The notes below the pieces were generated by a model that saw only the letters and a list, made by a program, of their open reading frames with translations, was not told the DNA's origin and did no database searches. From positions 7,119,248-7,183,247 of the forward strand of contig CM058238.1 in assembly GCA_030180135.1 (NCBI GenBank): 64,000 bases of DNA, in the 5' to 3' direction. Source of the stretch: Orychophragmus violaceus. Taxonomy: Eukaryota > Streptophyta > Magnoliopsida > Brassicales > Brassicaceae. This document shows, piece by piece, positions 23,996 to 36,712 of the stretch; the stretch's first letter is position 1, and each line of letters opens with the position of its first letter. The translations under genes were made by a program, and so were the position numbers.

Positions 23996-24218
23996 TTATA
24001 TTGCATCTAAAATATATATTTGGTAGTGAATGTTCTTTCACAATTTTTTTATTTGATATTGTAGCTATAGCAGAATTCCTAACTGGATACACTACACATA
24101 AAAGAAGAAAATAATTTTTACACATCAACCACATCACTAAATATGCATTTTCCTTTTCTTGGTCGACTTCTTCTTATTCTTCTTCTTTTTTTGGCTTATT
24201 GTTAGATTGACTTCTTCT

Positions 24219-25439
24219 TCTTTTTTTCGTCTAAATACTTTTCATTTAAAACCATAGTCGAATACAAATTTGAGATGCGTTTTTGGGATACGATTTTGGA
24301 ATACTGGAGCCGGCTATCAAACATCGATACCGGAGACAAAAGCTCAAACAAAGGAAACAACATAAGATAAACGAGATTAAACAGCAATAAGAACTAAACA
24401 GGATTAGAACAGAAACTGAATCACTAGGGAGATAGATCACGATCAGTCAAACAAGGCATTCCAGAAGCATGGACCTCATGAAACAATAACAAGCCGGAGA
24501 AACATCCAAAGTCGAGATTATTGCGGCTGATCCACCGACGCTTTGAAAAGGCTTCAACAGAACCACGAGCAAGTCGTATGCAGATCCAGCCGAGGTAGAC
24601 GAAGGAACATACCATTAACCAATCGATGACCGACGACATGATGCGAGAGGAACCAAGAACCAAGAACCAACATCCCAAATAATATAGATTGGGATGGAGA
24701 ATCCATGCCACCCGAAACAACCAAGACAAACAAAACACAACAAGGAATGAAGCCGCCGGAGACGCAGAGCTAAGAAAACCCTGAAGCGAGCCAAACCCTC
24801 CACAGCTGGAACCAAAGACCGAAATCTGACCAAGGGACCTCAAAGCTAAACTAACCAGCACCTCCTAGCTCATGACCAACATATATACCACAACCTAGAC
24901 GAGCCAAGCTTAACCAACACCCCAGAACCCAACTCAACCAATCATAACCGAGATTAGATCTGAAAAACTTACAAGGCACCTTACTCAGAAAATCAAACGG
25001 AGACGGACCCGTAATCACCACCATGCGTAGGAGCTTCACACGAGCTATCGGAGCAGCAACAAACGGCACCGGAGACGGCGATCAACCCAAACTGAAGACC
25101 AGAAGCATTCCACCACATCATAAAGACGACACGGAGCTCGACCGACACCAGCACACTAACCACCACCGTAACCAGAGCCGCGATGAACGAGCAGAACCAC
25201 CGGTGCCGATAGACCAGAGAACACGGGTCGGAGACGAGGCGTCAGACGATAGAGAAAGCTTGGCGCAAGACAAAACAAAAAAAGACAAAAGGAAGTACAA
25301 GGGGCCTCTTCCAGCGGCGGCCTCGCGAATCGCCGGCCACCGGAGAAGAAGAAAGCTCAAAAGATGGTGAACAGAAGCTGCCTCGGGAAGTGGACCAGAG
25401 AGCGTATGGGAAAAGCTTGATAGGTCAGATGATTCTAGG
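24219..25439 (-). mobile_element. 1.2-kb non-coding poly(A) retroposon (Sadhu-like or LINE-derived)
   Basis: A perfect 16-bp direct repeat, TAGATTGACTTCTTCT, flanks the element at 24203-24218 and 25440-25455. On the minus strand the element ends AAAAGTATTTAGACG and then an A-rich tail, so it was inserted by target-primed reverse transcription. The interior is strikingly GC-rich against its surroundings, with CCGGAGACGGCG-like stretches, and has only short unrelated frames; none shows a known domain. Size, tail and lack of coding capacity fit crucifer retroposons of the Sadhu type. I cannot confirm that family without alignment, and a 5'-truncated LINE leader is the alternative. The perfect target duplication implies a recent insertion. 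Confidence 0.75.
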
Positions 25440-25594
25440 TAGATTGACTTCTTCTACTTTTAGGTATTCAAACATTTATTTTAAATGAGACGGGTACAAT
25501 AAGCTGGTTGTTCACGAAGGATTACAAAGTGACGCCCATAAAATGCTTTTTGGTTCAAATTTTAATAAAATTAAGCTTAAATTTAATATATTAA

Positions 25595-25847
25595 GAGCAC
25601 CCACAGCGGTGAAACCGCAAGTGGGTTTCTTAATTCTATTTTTTAATTTTTTTTTTTTTTACAATTGGCGGAAAAAAAATCGAAAAAGGATCAATCCTAT
25701 AACGCCACGTCAGCGCTACAATACAAGAGACGGTTTTTTATTTAAAAACTTTTAGAGCCCGTATATAAACTATGCATATAGGGTCCACGAATATTTAATT
25801 ATTTTTTTTTTAAGAAACCCAGCTAAGAAACTCCGTTGTACGTGCTC
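25595..25847. mobile_element. Harbinger-type MITE, 253 bp
   Basis: Terminal inverted repeats GAGCACCCACAGCGG (left) and the complement of CCGTTGTACGTGCTC (right) are flanked by the 3-bp duplication TAA (25592-25594 and 25848-25850). No coding capacity. TAA/TTA target choice and GAGCA-type ends fit the PIF/Harbinger superfamily. Confidence 0.72.
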
Positions 25848-26008
25848 TAACAATTAAGCTCAATAGTACACTGGTTTACGGACGTTCACTCAACCAGTAT
25901 TCACATTGTGATGAATAACGACAATGAAGAGGTCTTAATCAAAAACTCTTTGAGAACTTTATTAATTGTCACAAAGTACGGAGATCCTCCCCATAATATT
26001 CATCTTAA

Positions 26009-26687
26009 GGACCATCTCCAATGTAATACTCTATATTTATTTCTAAAATAGAGTAACTCTAAAATAGAAGTGGAATTCACTCACTTGTATTCTTCTATTT
26101 TTACCTCTAAAATAGCATATTCTTTCAAAGATTCTTATTTTATTATAGTATTAGTACATTTTCTTTATAAAATGTGCAAATTAAATCATTTATTTTATAT
26201 TTTACAATTTTTTTATATAAAATTATAATATGATTTAAATTAAATATTTTTTAAATAAAGAAAATTAAATTAAATTATATAAAATATAATATATTTTTGT
26301 TTAACTATCAACATTGATATATTATTGTTGACAAATGATCAATACACTTTTCAACAAACATATAAATTTTGATTTTTTATTTTTAAAAATTTATATTAAA
26401 AATATAATAAATAATTATATTAATTATAATATATTAATATTTTATATTATTAATTATTAATAACAGTTTTTATTTGTTTTGTTCATAAACAAAAGAGTTA
26501 AAAGTTGAAGGATCATTTTATAAATAAAAAAATTCACCTCTATTATAGAGGAAAAAATAGAGTTCCTCTAAATATATAGGAAAATATAGCAATCTCTATT
26601 TTAGAGGTGGATAAAGAGGTGGATTGGAGAAGATTCTACTCTAAAATAGAATATAGAGACAAAAATAGAGATGAGTTGGAGATGCCC
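26009..26687. mobile_element. Harbinger-type MITE, 679 bp
   Basis: The ends GGACCATCTCCAATG and the complement of GAGTTGGAGATGCCC form inverted repeats with TAA duplications at 26006-26008 and 26688-26690. Subterminal copies of CTCTAAAATAGA occur on both sides. The interior is AT-rich and non-coding. The ends match the element at 29869-31169, so both belong to one group. Confidence 0.72.
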
Positions 26688-29600
26688 TAATTAGATAACA
26701 ACTATTTCCATAATAATGATCCATTATCACCGGTCTCGATAGAATAAAAAAAATTTGTATGTGGATGTTATATAAGCTTGATAGAAACTGTATTTATAAG
26801 GATATCGATTTAGAGTTTTACTAATTTACAGAAATCTTTTCTCGGAATATTGGAATATGTCATATATATTTTTTTTTTTTTTTTAAATCGAACTAATAAG
26901 ATATTCGGAAAGATATTGTGATATATTTTAGGAAATATAATTATTGAAAAAATAAAAACCGAGGCAAAATATATTCATAAATTATTTTCTATAATCTAAT
27001 ATAGTTAAGATTTAAAAAGATTGAGAATATCTTGTTGTAACCATTTTATTGTTGAGTTTGAAATTATGAAATGAAAGATTTATGAGATTTTAAAATTATG
27101 ATATATCATTTTTATAAAAAGATGAATTAAATAATTAAAAACCATTCTAAAATCAACAAACATTAAAATAGATTATAGTTGTAATTATTCTGATTTTGTC
27201 AAATGAAAAAATAATAAATAAAACATAACATTTGTTATAATAGTTTATATCTAACAGAAAATATATGAGACTTCATCTTCTCATTTGATTTCCAAGGAAG
27301 TGTGGCCATGGCTAGGTTTGTGATGCCATCTCCACACTACTCTATAGTCATCATTCCCTTCGCATTACATAAATCAATAATAAAAATTTCAATCCGGCAC
27401 ATACACAATGTAATATTAGATAATTTGAAAAAACAATATAAAATACAATTAGTGATGGCTAAAAAGCATAATGAAGAAACGGTCGATTTGCTTGTGTAGA
27501 TATGTCTCATCACACTCTTTTTTGGTACAGGCTTTATTCATTTCGAAACCCAAATATCATTTCGGTCACACAATTGCTTAATTTCAACCTTGTATCTTCA
27601 TTGTACCTTTCTAACTCTTTAGGTTCTGTCTTGTTTTAATTACATAATTTATCAATGGCTAAGAGTCCTCAATATACCCCTTCTTTGTGCCATATTTGAA
27701 ATATTGTTCCAAATCCATCATTCCAAAATCCTTTTAAATAATAATTAACAACCTTTATTCGGACTATCAGAATTCATGGGATCAATCGGACTATTGGGAC
27801 TCATGGGATCAGTCGGACAATCGGGACTCATGGGATTAATCGGACGTCGGGACAAAAACTTTTACTCGGACATTTCATATTCATGGATTCATATGTAAAT
27901 ATTAGAGAATAGCAATAACCATATTTTACTTCACATCATTCATAAAATTCGAAATTACCGAGCTTCTTCTTAAGAACAAAACAGAATAAAAAAACCAAAA
28001 ACATAGAAATCATTTCAAAAACGATAAGAAGAAGAAAGCAATAGAAATGAAAAGAATCATTTGACCAAAATTTTGATGATCCAGAAGAAAACTTCCATGG
28101 TCAATGAGAAAAGAAAAAAAGCTTATTGAAAATTTAGAAAACGCAGACGATTGTGTTTCTTAGCCACCCCAAACTCTCTTTATATAGGATTCCAAAATTT
28201 CTCTAGAAAGCTAGGTATATGCTATATAATATTTTTTTCAATCTCAAACTAATAAGATATTCAGAAAGATATTATGATTTTTTTAAGGAAATGAATTAAT
28301 TAATTGACATTAAATCGACCTGATGGCATTCCTTTGAATAAGTCGAACCCCAAACCCAATAATTTATTTTTGGCATTGCCATGTCACACTTCCACGTCAT
28401 CATTATCCGCCTATAGAGCCCTCTCGCGACGACACGTCAGCAATCATCCAAAATTACTTCTCATTTAAAGGTATAGATATACTAGCAACCATGTACGATT
28501 CTATAAAGATGACACTGATGTATAGAGCTCTTAAATGGGATGTCACTTTCTGATATTATCCATTTTTGATTTCGGATAAATAGAGATTGTGTCCATTAAC
28601 GATTGTGTTTATTAAAAGTCTATGTCTATTAAATGTTCATGTTTATTAACAATTATGTGGAAATAAGCTGTCTATGGTTTTTGATGTACAATATTTTGAT
28701 AATATATCTTTGGAGAAGTCAAGACTCGAGAGCTCTATTCATGAATATAAAGAGAGAGAAAAAAATTGAAATCGATTTTGAAATATAAATTTAAATGTTG
28801 GGTTGTCCATATCCAAATGTGTCCAGTCTATTTTTTAAATATTGGTCATACTTTATTTGAATCCGTTTAAAATATAAAAAAATTATATAATTGATTCATC
28901 AAGCATTGGACATGGACTGGTCCACATTGGATATGGTCCATATGGATAACTCCGCCTATTTTAACAACTATATCTAAATCATGGAATCTTATTGTAATGA
29001 TTGAAGGAATACACCTTGCTGTAAGTATTCCACCATCTTCATTCAAGATATGAATTTGACAAGTTATATCAGAAAAACCTTTCCTTCTCTAGAGAACTCG
29101 ACATTTTCTGTTGGTTGTTAATTTTCTATTTTCATAATCTCTCAATCAAGCTGCTGAATCTCCTCATTGTTGTGATTGGAAAAGAAAAAAAGAGAGACAA
29201 TGCCTGGAGTTTCATAAACATGGGCTCAAGTGGGGGTCTTAATCCAATGACCGTTGATGCTGTCTGGACTGCCTCTAAAGGTTTTGCTTTTACTTATCTG
29301 TTATTTCTTTCATATCATCTTTTAAAAATGATCATTAGAATAACATTAATCTTCTTTGAAAAAATATATAGCCTAAGACTAAAGCCGGAAACTTTCACTG
29401 TAAAAAAGAACTTTACTATTTATTTCTACAGGTAGTGTTTATTCGGTAGATCACTAACATATTACAGACGTCAAGGAATCTGCATCAGTCCTGACCCTAA
29501 AATAAGAAGAATATCTCTAATATCTCTCAAAATGTTTATTTCTTCTCTACTAACCTTTTACTAATGGACATTTTCAGGTTTTCTGTTCATGTTTTTTTTT

Positions 29601-29815
29601 TCATCCGAGGTTTGGTTCTGATTTTTCGTTTTGTTTTAAGAAGGTCTATTAATTGAGTCTGACAACTAGACAATTGCAGGGAAATTGGAACACATGATGC
29701 CTATCTTGCGGTTTTATGTGTCATCAATGTTTCATCTCTAACGTCTATCAACAGACTTTGGTTCGTATGACTGACTACTTTCTCATCCATATACATTGCA
29801 ATCATCTCTTATTGT
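26688..29815. other. Transposon-derived intergenic DNA, no intact gene
   Basis: I see no gene. A 27-bp minisatellite is at 27759-27853. At 28190-28010 the minus strand has a TATATAAAGAGAG promoter-like string and leader-like sequence with no following ORF. At 29190-29285 the plus strand reads NMGSSGGLNPMTVDAVWTAS, which looks like coding sequence followed by a donor, but I cannot name it. The rest is AT-rich. Confidence 0.4.
27759..27853. repeat. 27-bp minisatellite, about 3.5 copies
   Basis: The unit TCGGACTATTGGGACTCATG plus GGATCAA repeats three times with a few changes and then stops mid-unit at TCGGACGTCGGGAC. Confidence 0.85.
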
Positions 29816-29868
29816 AAGAATAATAGATACACAAGAAGCCCAACCCAAGCCTCATAAGAAGTCTCTTA

Positions 29869-31169
29869 GATCATCTCCAATGTAAAACACTATATTTTAC
29901 ACTAAAATAGTGTAACACTAAAATAGAGTTGGGTTTCTCTCCAATGTACAACTCTATTTTCTACACTAAAAATAGAATATTCTAAGTATATTCTATTTTT
30001 TTGTTTACTATTAATACTTTTTATTTATAAAGTTTACAATTCAACCCCATTTATTTATTTTTTGCAAGATTATCATAAATTATAATATTAAAACTTATAT
30101 ATTATAAAATTATTTAAATTAAAGATTTATTCAAGCTCGAGTTCAAACTATTGAGAAGGCAACAAATAAGTTTCACGCATGCATCAAACAATGTGAAAAT
30201 CGACGTCCAAGTAGTGCTTCAAATGATGATATTGTAAGTATTAATATATAAATTCGTAAATTTACTTCATTTGATTTAATAATAAAATATTATTTTTAAC
30301 GGTATGCAGTTTAATCAAGCTAAATTAATGCTAAGAGAAGATCCAAAGTTCAAATCCGGTTGAAAATTTGATCATGTTTGAAATATTATTAAGAACTATG
30401 AAAAGTTCAAAGATGGTGTCACCCCTGCAAAACGCATATCAATCCCATGTGGTAACGAATACACATTTTAGAGTCCGAAAATCCTACCATAGATTCTTCT
30501 ACGCAAATATTTCCAGGTTTATCTTCATTTATTCAAAACTTAGATGTCAACGATGAGACTATTGGTGGGTCATCGTCTCCACGATCAATTGGGATAAAAA
30601 AATCAAAAATAAAAATAAAACTTGTTGATCAAACAACTGTGGTTATCAATACCTTAGAAGAAGGAAATAAACAATTTTTGGATACAAGTGCTCAAAAGTG
30701 GAGTGATCAACAACGAAATCAACAGAGAGATCATTCATCTACTTCGTTCGGACAGTAATTTAGCGATCTTGGAGGACCCGGAAGTGGCTTACCGGGTTTT
30801 TAAATTATAATTTTGGTTGTTATATTTATTTGTGTTGTTTATCTTAAAATTTGAGTATTTTCTATGTTGTTTATTTTAAGTTTTGGTATTTTTGTATTTC
30901 AGTATTTTTAATAATTTAATAATGATTTTATAATAAGTAACTATTAAATTTATTATTTATTATAGATATTAATAAAAGTTTTAAAAGTTAAAGGACTATT
31001 TTATAAATAAAAAGTTTAACACTAAATAGAGTAAGAAATAGGTTTACACTAAAACTAGTGTAAGAAATAGGTTTACACTATTTTAGTGTGAGATATAGAG
31101 TAGGGTTGGAGAAGAATTTACACTAAAATAGTGTTTAGTGTAGAAAATAGTGTGGGGTTGGAGATGCTC
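29869..31169 (+). mobile_element. Harbinger derivative inserted in the 5' LTR, 1301 bp
   Basis: The ends GATCATCTCCAATGT and the complement of GGGTTGGAGATGCTC are inverted repeats. The target duplication is TTA (29866-29868 and 31170-31172). The uninterrupted 3' LTR of the host retrotransposon has a single CTCTTAGCCCATG at this point (about 39846), which proves the insertion site. Subterminal ACACTAAAATAGTGT palindromes occur at both ends. The interior carries a decayed Myb/SANT-type ORF remnant, so this is a deletion derivative of an autonomous element rather than a simple MITE. Confidence 0.8.
30130..30802 (+). pseudogene. Harbinger Myb/SANT-type accessory ORF remnant
   Basis: Plus-strand frames read VQTIEKATNKFHACIKQCE then NRRPSSASNDDIV before a donor-like GTAAG. 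After an acceptor (TGCAG, about 30308) they read FNQAKLMLREDPKFKSG, NIIKNYEKFKDG, then in another frame SPRSIGIKKSKIKIK and VVINTLEEGNKQFLD. This is the pattern of the Myb/SANT-like protein with the NAM-associated C-terminal domain that Harbinger elements encode next to their transposase, and of domesticated relatives. Stops and frame changes show it is dead. No DDE transposase is present. Confidence 0.6.
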
Positions 31170-31799
31170 TTAGCCCATGTAACTAGGGTTCTTACCAAGT
31201 AGTTTTCATATAAATAGAGATGTAATGAATTTGTGTAAGGTAACCTTTGGCTGCGAGTATAGCAGCCACTCTTCTCATCTTTATGAATCTATAAACATTT
31301 TACTCTTCTTGTAGACAACCTTTCAAGCTTCCACGTTTATGTTTTATTCTTCAATAAAGCTCATTTGAGCTATTTCATTTTATCTCAATAAGGCTTGATA
31401 AAGTTAGAATCTTTCTTTATTTGAGTTCACTTTCATGGTATCAGAGCTGCAGTCGGTTCATGGGTTTTGTTTCCTCTTCTAAAGCTTCCGCTCAAACCCA
31501 TTAAGATCTAACTAAGATCGAGACAAGGAAAACAAAAAAAAGGTCTCTGGTTTCTGAAATCGAAGAAAGGAGAAGATTGGGATTCGTCTCTGGAAGCTTC
31601 AAGCAGCGTAGATATGCAGAGACATCGCAGATGATAGCCAAGGTCCATACTCGCTTGATATATCGAGAGGAAGAAGCATCTGAGAAGAAGCTCGGTGGCT
31701 ATTGAAGAAACACAACCCTATCGAAGAAGAAAGTATATTGGACTCCAACAAGACAAACATAATTTTGGGCCAAAAAAAAGGCCCAAGATATGAAAGCTC

Positions 31800-32486
31800 T
31801 GAAGGATTATGCGTTTTTCCATGGTTCAATTCTCAGATTGCAACCTAGCACATAATCTTAAACAGATCTAGGTTCTTGTAATCGAATCATAAAACAAACC
31901 TGATCCTTACCTTTGCAGCGGAATAATTGGTGGTAATGACAAGATCAGATTAGAACAGATGAGAACCGGTTCCTCCTTGGTATCCACACTCTTACAAGCG
32001 AGGGATTGGCTGCTAGACCGAGATGGAAGAACAACAAAGAGAGAGACTCGAGAGAGAGAGATCAGCCGCGGCTTCAGCTCCAAAAATCGCAGACAAAAAG
32101 AATGCCAGGGTTTCTCAACCCTTGTTGCAATCTTATTTCACTAATGGGCCCAAGTTTAATTAATTAATTAAACTAATGGCTCATTAGTCTTTTGGGCCCA
32201 AGACACAAATCAGACAAAAGCCCATTTGTTGTCTGCCCAACTCTCTGTACAAATACAGTAAATGCCTTAGCATCTTACCGTATTAATTCCATCTTAACTT
32301 TCCCGTTAGCTATGGTGTGTGACCCTTTAGGATCATACAATACTGGTAATAAGTCCTAAACTTATAGATCAAGAGCGGACTCTAGCAAGCCATCATGATC
32401 ACCCAGTATTTATGACTTATGTCTGATCTCGACATTTATCATACTTTCTAGAGATAGTACAGTAGATTTCAGGACATTCCCAACAA
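31800..32486 (-). repeat. 3' LTR of the inner Copia element
   Basis: It matches 38291-38976 almost base for base. Differences noticed are C/A, G/A, C/G and A/G single substitutions and one length difference. Confidence 0.92.
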
Positions 32487-32559
32487 TCTCCCACTTGTAC
32501 TGGAATCCTACACAGGACATTCCCAACAATCTCCCGATTGTACTGGAATCCTACATTCC

Positions 32560-35500
32560 CTAATCCTTTTGTCTCAATATCTCGATCTGGCATAAGGCAA
32601 GATGCGTGTCATCCTTATATAGCCAGACCATGTTTATCGGAACAGATTTGATACTGACAATGCAAACGACTTGGGCAAGTCCGTTTGGGAGTGGCCACTC
32701 TCTTACCAGCTATCAAGTCTCCGATTGGCCTAGAGATATTACCTCCGTTATACGGCAGGGACAAATCCCATCTTGTTCCATCACTATGAACTACACACTT
32801 TATAATACACCCAACCAAGGTCCTTATAGCTCCCAGTTACGAAACAGCGTTAGACAATGATCAAAGCGCATCACTCCATGTGCAGCCACATGCATGCGAA
32901 CTCAGGTCTAAGGATTATACTCTATAGTCGTATATGAGAACCTCTTATGACACATATATTAATATCTTGTAGAGTTCTCATCAGCGGGCCATGTCCGGTC
33001 ATATGCTCCCCTACATATACCTATGTGTCGACTTTGATGCCGCGCATCTATGACCCCTCGAAACTTGGTCATAAGTCTCAACACAATCTAGTCTCAAGTG
33101 GTTGTTGGTGTTCCAATTTCAACAACCTTCGACTATGGACACTATGATTTATGTCATTTCGTCAAATATGGGGTTTCAGGATCAAGTCTACTCATGTACT
33201 TCGATGGCCCATATATAATGACATGAATCATTTTGGAACGATTATTTATTTCACAGTTAAAATAATCCAGAAATCATAGATTTCATAAACATAAAATATT
33301 ATGTTTACATGAACCTTTCAAAACAACTAAGTAAAGCCCTTTACAAACTCCCACTGAATTTAAGACTACATCTTAATTTCACTCATCCTACAGCTACAGT
33401 CCGCGACTCGTGCTTAGGCCTAAGGAGTGGCTTCGTTAATAGATTAGCAACGTTCTCATTCGATGAAACTTGCTTATCTACTTAATATCTCTGTCATTTA
33501 TCTCACGGAATAGGTTATACCTATCCTCAAGGTGTTTGGATCTCTGATGTGCAGCTAGTCTCATCTATGCTGTGAATCACATCAAGTTCAGTGATGAACT
33601 CTTCTATCCAAACAACCTCTTTCGCCGCTTATCAAGCTGCGAAATGTTCAGCTTAAGTCATGGAGTCAGCAACAGTGCTTTGCACCGCCAGACAGACACA
33701 AGATATAACCAGACTGTGACCGGAAATCATCTTTGTCTGTTGGAAACTTGCCTTTCAGACTCTATCGACTTGTAGCACCTCACTTTCTCCGTAAATCAAG
33801 AACTTATCCTAAGTATTTTCCAAATACTTGAGGATATTCATTACGGCAATCCAGTGATTCTTTGCTGGATTTGACTGGTCTTTACTTGTCTTGCTTAACA
33901 TTAAAACAACATCAAACAAGTACGTTTCATGGCATACATGATAGATCCAATTGCTGACGCATATGGAATCTCATCCATGCATTTAAGCTCAGCAGTTATC
34001 GTAGGACACTGTATCTTGCTTAACGTAATGCCATGTGACATTGGCATAAAACCCTTCTTGGAATGCTGAAAACGTGTAGGACTTTGTCAATTTAAGAATC
34101 CTGATTTTGTCCTACCAGCTCTTTTGGATCTCTATCTTTAGATCCAAAATTCAAGAACTACGTGGCTTTACCCATGTCAATCATAAAAACAACTCCCAAG
34201 CCAGTCCTTTACCGACTGCAGCATTGGGACGTTATTTCCGAGAATCAGTATGTCATCGACATACAATATGAGAAATGCAACATCGCTCCCACTTATCTAT
34301 TAGTAAACGCACAGTTCCATTTCGTTCCTGTTCAAGTCAAAACCTTGACTACTTCAACAGAACGAAGATTCCAACTCCGATATGTTTGCTTCCATCCATG
34401 AATGGATCGATGAAGCCAACTTACACAAAATGTAATTTTTCGGAGTCCGGGCTCACTTTCGCTTCTTTGAATTTCGCAGATTCGTCGCTTTCAATGATCA
34501 TCAGATCATGCGAACTTTCAATGATCATCAGGTTCAACTAATGACGAGAAATCACTCTCGGATTAGTGACTGATTCATTCATATCTGCGAACTTCAGGCT
34601 CTACAGGTGTAGATTCTACAGAAATCTGTAAATCCATCCGTTGCTCTCCCTCAACAGGTTGAGCAGCCTCCTGTATTTCTCGAATTTCTTCGAGTTATAC
34701 TTTTACTCCCACTGTTCTTCTTGGAAAGTAACTTCCCTTCTTAGAAAACAGAATGGACGTAAAAGTAACAAGCCTTGGTTCCCTAGGACAACCAGTGAAG
34801 TAGCACAACTACAAATACTCAGTAAAGACGAATTTGGATCGATTCCAATCCACATTTACGTGGTGTCTTTCAACTGATATTGGTGGAACTTTTTCAGCGT
34901 AAACTTAGATATTTCTAGAGCGTTATTCTTAAAGAATATCATGGAAGATTCGTGTGACTCATCTTTAATCATTTCTAATAAGATCTGATTCTTTCTCACA
35001 GAAATACCTCAAGGTTTTCAGGAGAATTGAGCTGTGAAACGACTTCACACTCATTCAGATGATCACACCATTAATGACTCAAGTATTCTCACTCGTGATC
35101 TAATCCAGAGTCTTAATACTTCTGTCACTCAGATTCTATACCTCATTCTGGAACTCTTTCGACCATGTCAAAGAATTCCGACTTGTGTCTCATCTAATGA
35201 ACACAGTCTTACTCACTGAAGTAATCAGTAGAGACAATGAAGTACAGGAAATTTTCTCTGGCATAACTGCTCATCGGACCACATACATGAGTATGTTCAA
35301 TCTCCAATAAGCCTTTGGGCCTTTCTCTAGCTCGGCTAAGATGGACCCTCTGTTCTTTGGTCCAGTAAACAGAATTCAAGTCTCATAAGATATCCAATCA
35401 AATGAGCCCAAAAGTCCATAACTATGGGGTTTCTGAATCCGACTTACTCTTTGACCAAAACATTTATGCCAAGAAAAATCAGGTTTAATTCATCAGATTT

Positions 35501-35872
35501 AAACCAATTCGGTATTTATGTTACATTTAGGCACTCTTTGGTTTAAGATATAAAACCCATTCCTTGAATAGGGTGCTAAAATTAACATTTCATTAAGATC
35601 AAAAGAACAAAACTTGTCTTTATCAAAATGAAAAACATTCAAATTCTTTACAAGAAAATGAAAGACAACTCTGCTTAAAGCAGGTACATTGTAGCAATTA
35701 TTAATACAAAACCAAGCCTCAAAGGCATCTACAAGTGAAAACCCTACGGCTGAGGCAGCATCCATAGCTCCTTCCAGACACGCAGTTCCACTTGCCCTTC
35801 CTTCAACGTTCTACTGTTGCTCAGGCTCTGCATATTATAACAAATATCAGTGCCACAACCAGTATCCAATAC
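32560..35872 (-). pseudogene. Decayed Copia pol of the inner element
   Basis: Minus-strand pieces in the correct Copia order: protease VLDTGCGTDIC (about 35870-35835), integrase core GPMSSYARENFLYFIVSTDY (about 35280-35220) and MRHKSEFFDMVE, reverse transcriptase with the catalytic YVDDILILGN (about 34265-34235), and RNase H STVADSMT-x-AEHFA then EVVWIEEFITELDV (about 33680-33590). Numerous stops and frame changes separate them. The element cannot make its own integrase or reverse transcriptase. Confidence 0.8.
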
Positions 35873-36712
35873 CTATAAGGTAGAACTTGAAGTAATAACA
35901 TGAATACCTGAGGAAGTAGTCTCATACATCAACTTAAACTCCTCATAATCTTCCATGAATTTAATGCAATCTCTCTTCCAATGCCCACTCTCTTTACAGT
36001 AGCAGCACTTACCAACGTAAGATGTATCTGACTCGGGCTCAGAAGACACATGCTTGCCATGATTCAAAATCTGGACAACTTTGTCTTCACCCTTGTCAGC
36101 ACTAGGTTTAGTAAACCTACCCTTCTCCATTACGAGATTATACAGGGTACTCTTCACGTTTGGCTCAACTGTCTTGAGCATATCATGCAGTTCAGTCAGC
36201 GTCTTCGTTAAGCCTTTCTTGATATAGTTCCTTCTGAACTTATCATAGCTTGACGGCAGTGACTGCAGAATGATCTCGGTTGCCAATTCTTGGCTAACTG
36301 GATAATCCAGTTTCCTCAGGTTATCAATGTAACCCATCATTTTACTGACATGAGGACTCACTGGATGATCATTTGGTAGCTTGCAGCTAGTGAGAGACTT
36401 AACCAACTGGTATCTCTCCACTCTTACCTGCTCCTGAAATTTCAATTTCAGGCTGCTGATCATCTCTATTGGCGACTCCATGTTCTCATATTGCTTCAGC
36501 AAATCTGAGTCCATGATAGCCAATATCAGACCACGCACATCTACCGCATCATTATAATGCTTATTCCAAGCATTATATACTGCATGAGAGGCATTGGACC
36601 CGATCCTCACGGGGAGAGCTCTTTCAAGGACATAGTCCTTTCTCTCCTGCCTGAGGACTAGCCTCAGGTTCCGCGACCAAGTCAAGAAATTTGATCCGTT
36701 CAGTTTGTCCAT
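35873..36712 (-). CDS. Copia Gag protein (UBN2 type), inner element
   Basis: An open frame of 279 residues starts MDKLNGSNFLTWSRNLRLVL, the usual opening of plant Copia Gag proteins. It carries the UBN2 region (YNAWNKHYNDAVDVRGLIL...) and a zinc knuckle CCYCKESGHWKRDC (C-x2-C-x4-H-x4-C) near residue 236, which binds retroelement RNA. A stop after SSSTL separates it from the protease motif VLDTGCGTDIC that follows in the same frame, where intact Copia elements read straight through. Gag is therefore intact while the polyprotein is cut. It is a transposon gene, not a host gene. Confidence 0.8.
   Translation of the reverse strand: MDKLNGSNFLTWSRNLRLVLRQERKDYVLERALPVRIGSNASHAVYNAWNKHYNDAVDVRGLILAIMDSDLLKQYENMESPIEMISSLKLKFQEQVRVERYQLVKSLTSCKLPNDHPVSPHVSKMMGYIDNLRKLDYPVSQELATEIILQSLPSSYDKFRRNYIKKGLTKTLTELHDMLKTVEPNVKSTLYNLVMEKGRFTKPSADKGEDKVVQILNHGKHVSSEPESDTSYVGKCCYCKESGHWKRDCIKFMEDYEEFKLMYETTSSGIHVITSSSTL

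Noticed and set aside
25023..25370. Basic 115-residue ORF and the overlapping antisense ORF
   Set aside because: They lie inside a poly(A) retroposon with a 16-bp target duplication; frames on both strands reflect GC-rich composition and no domain is visible.
32606..35219. Plus-strand ORFs across 32.6-35.2 kb
   Set aside because: The coding signal is on the minus strand (Copia pol motifs in order); plus frames are shadows.
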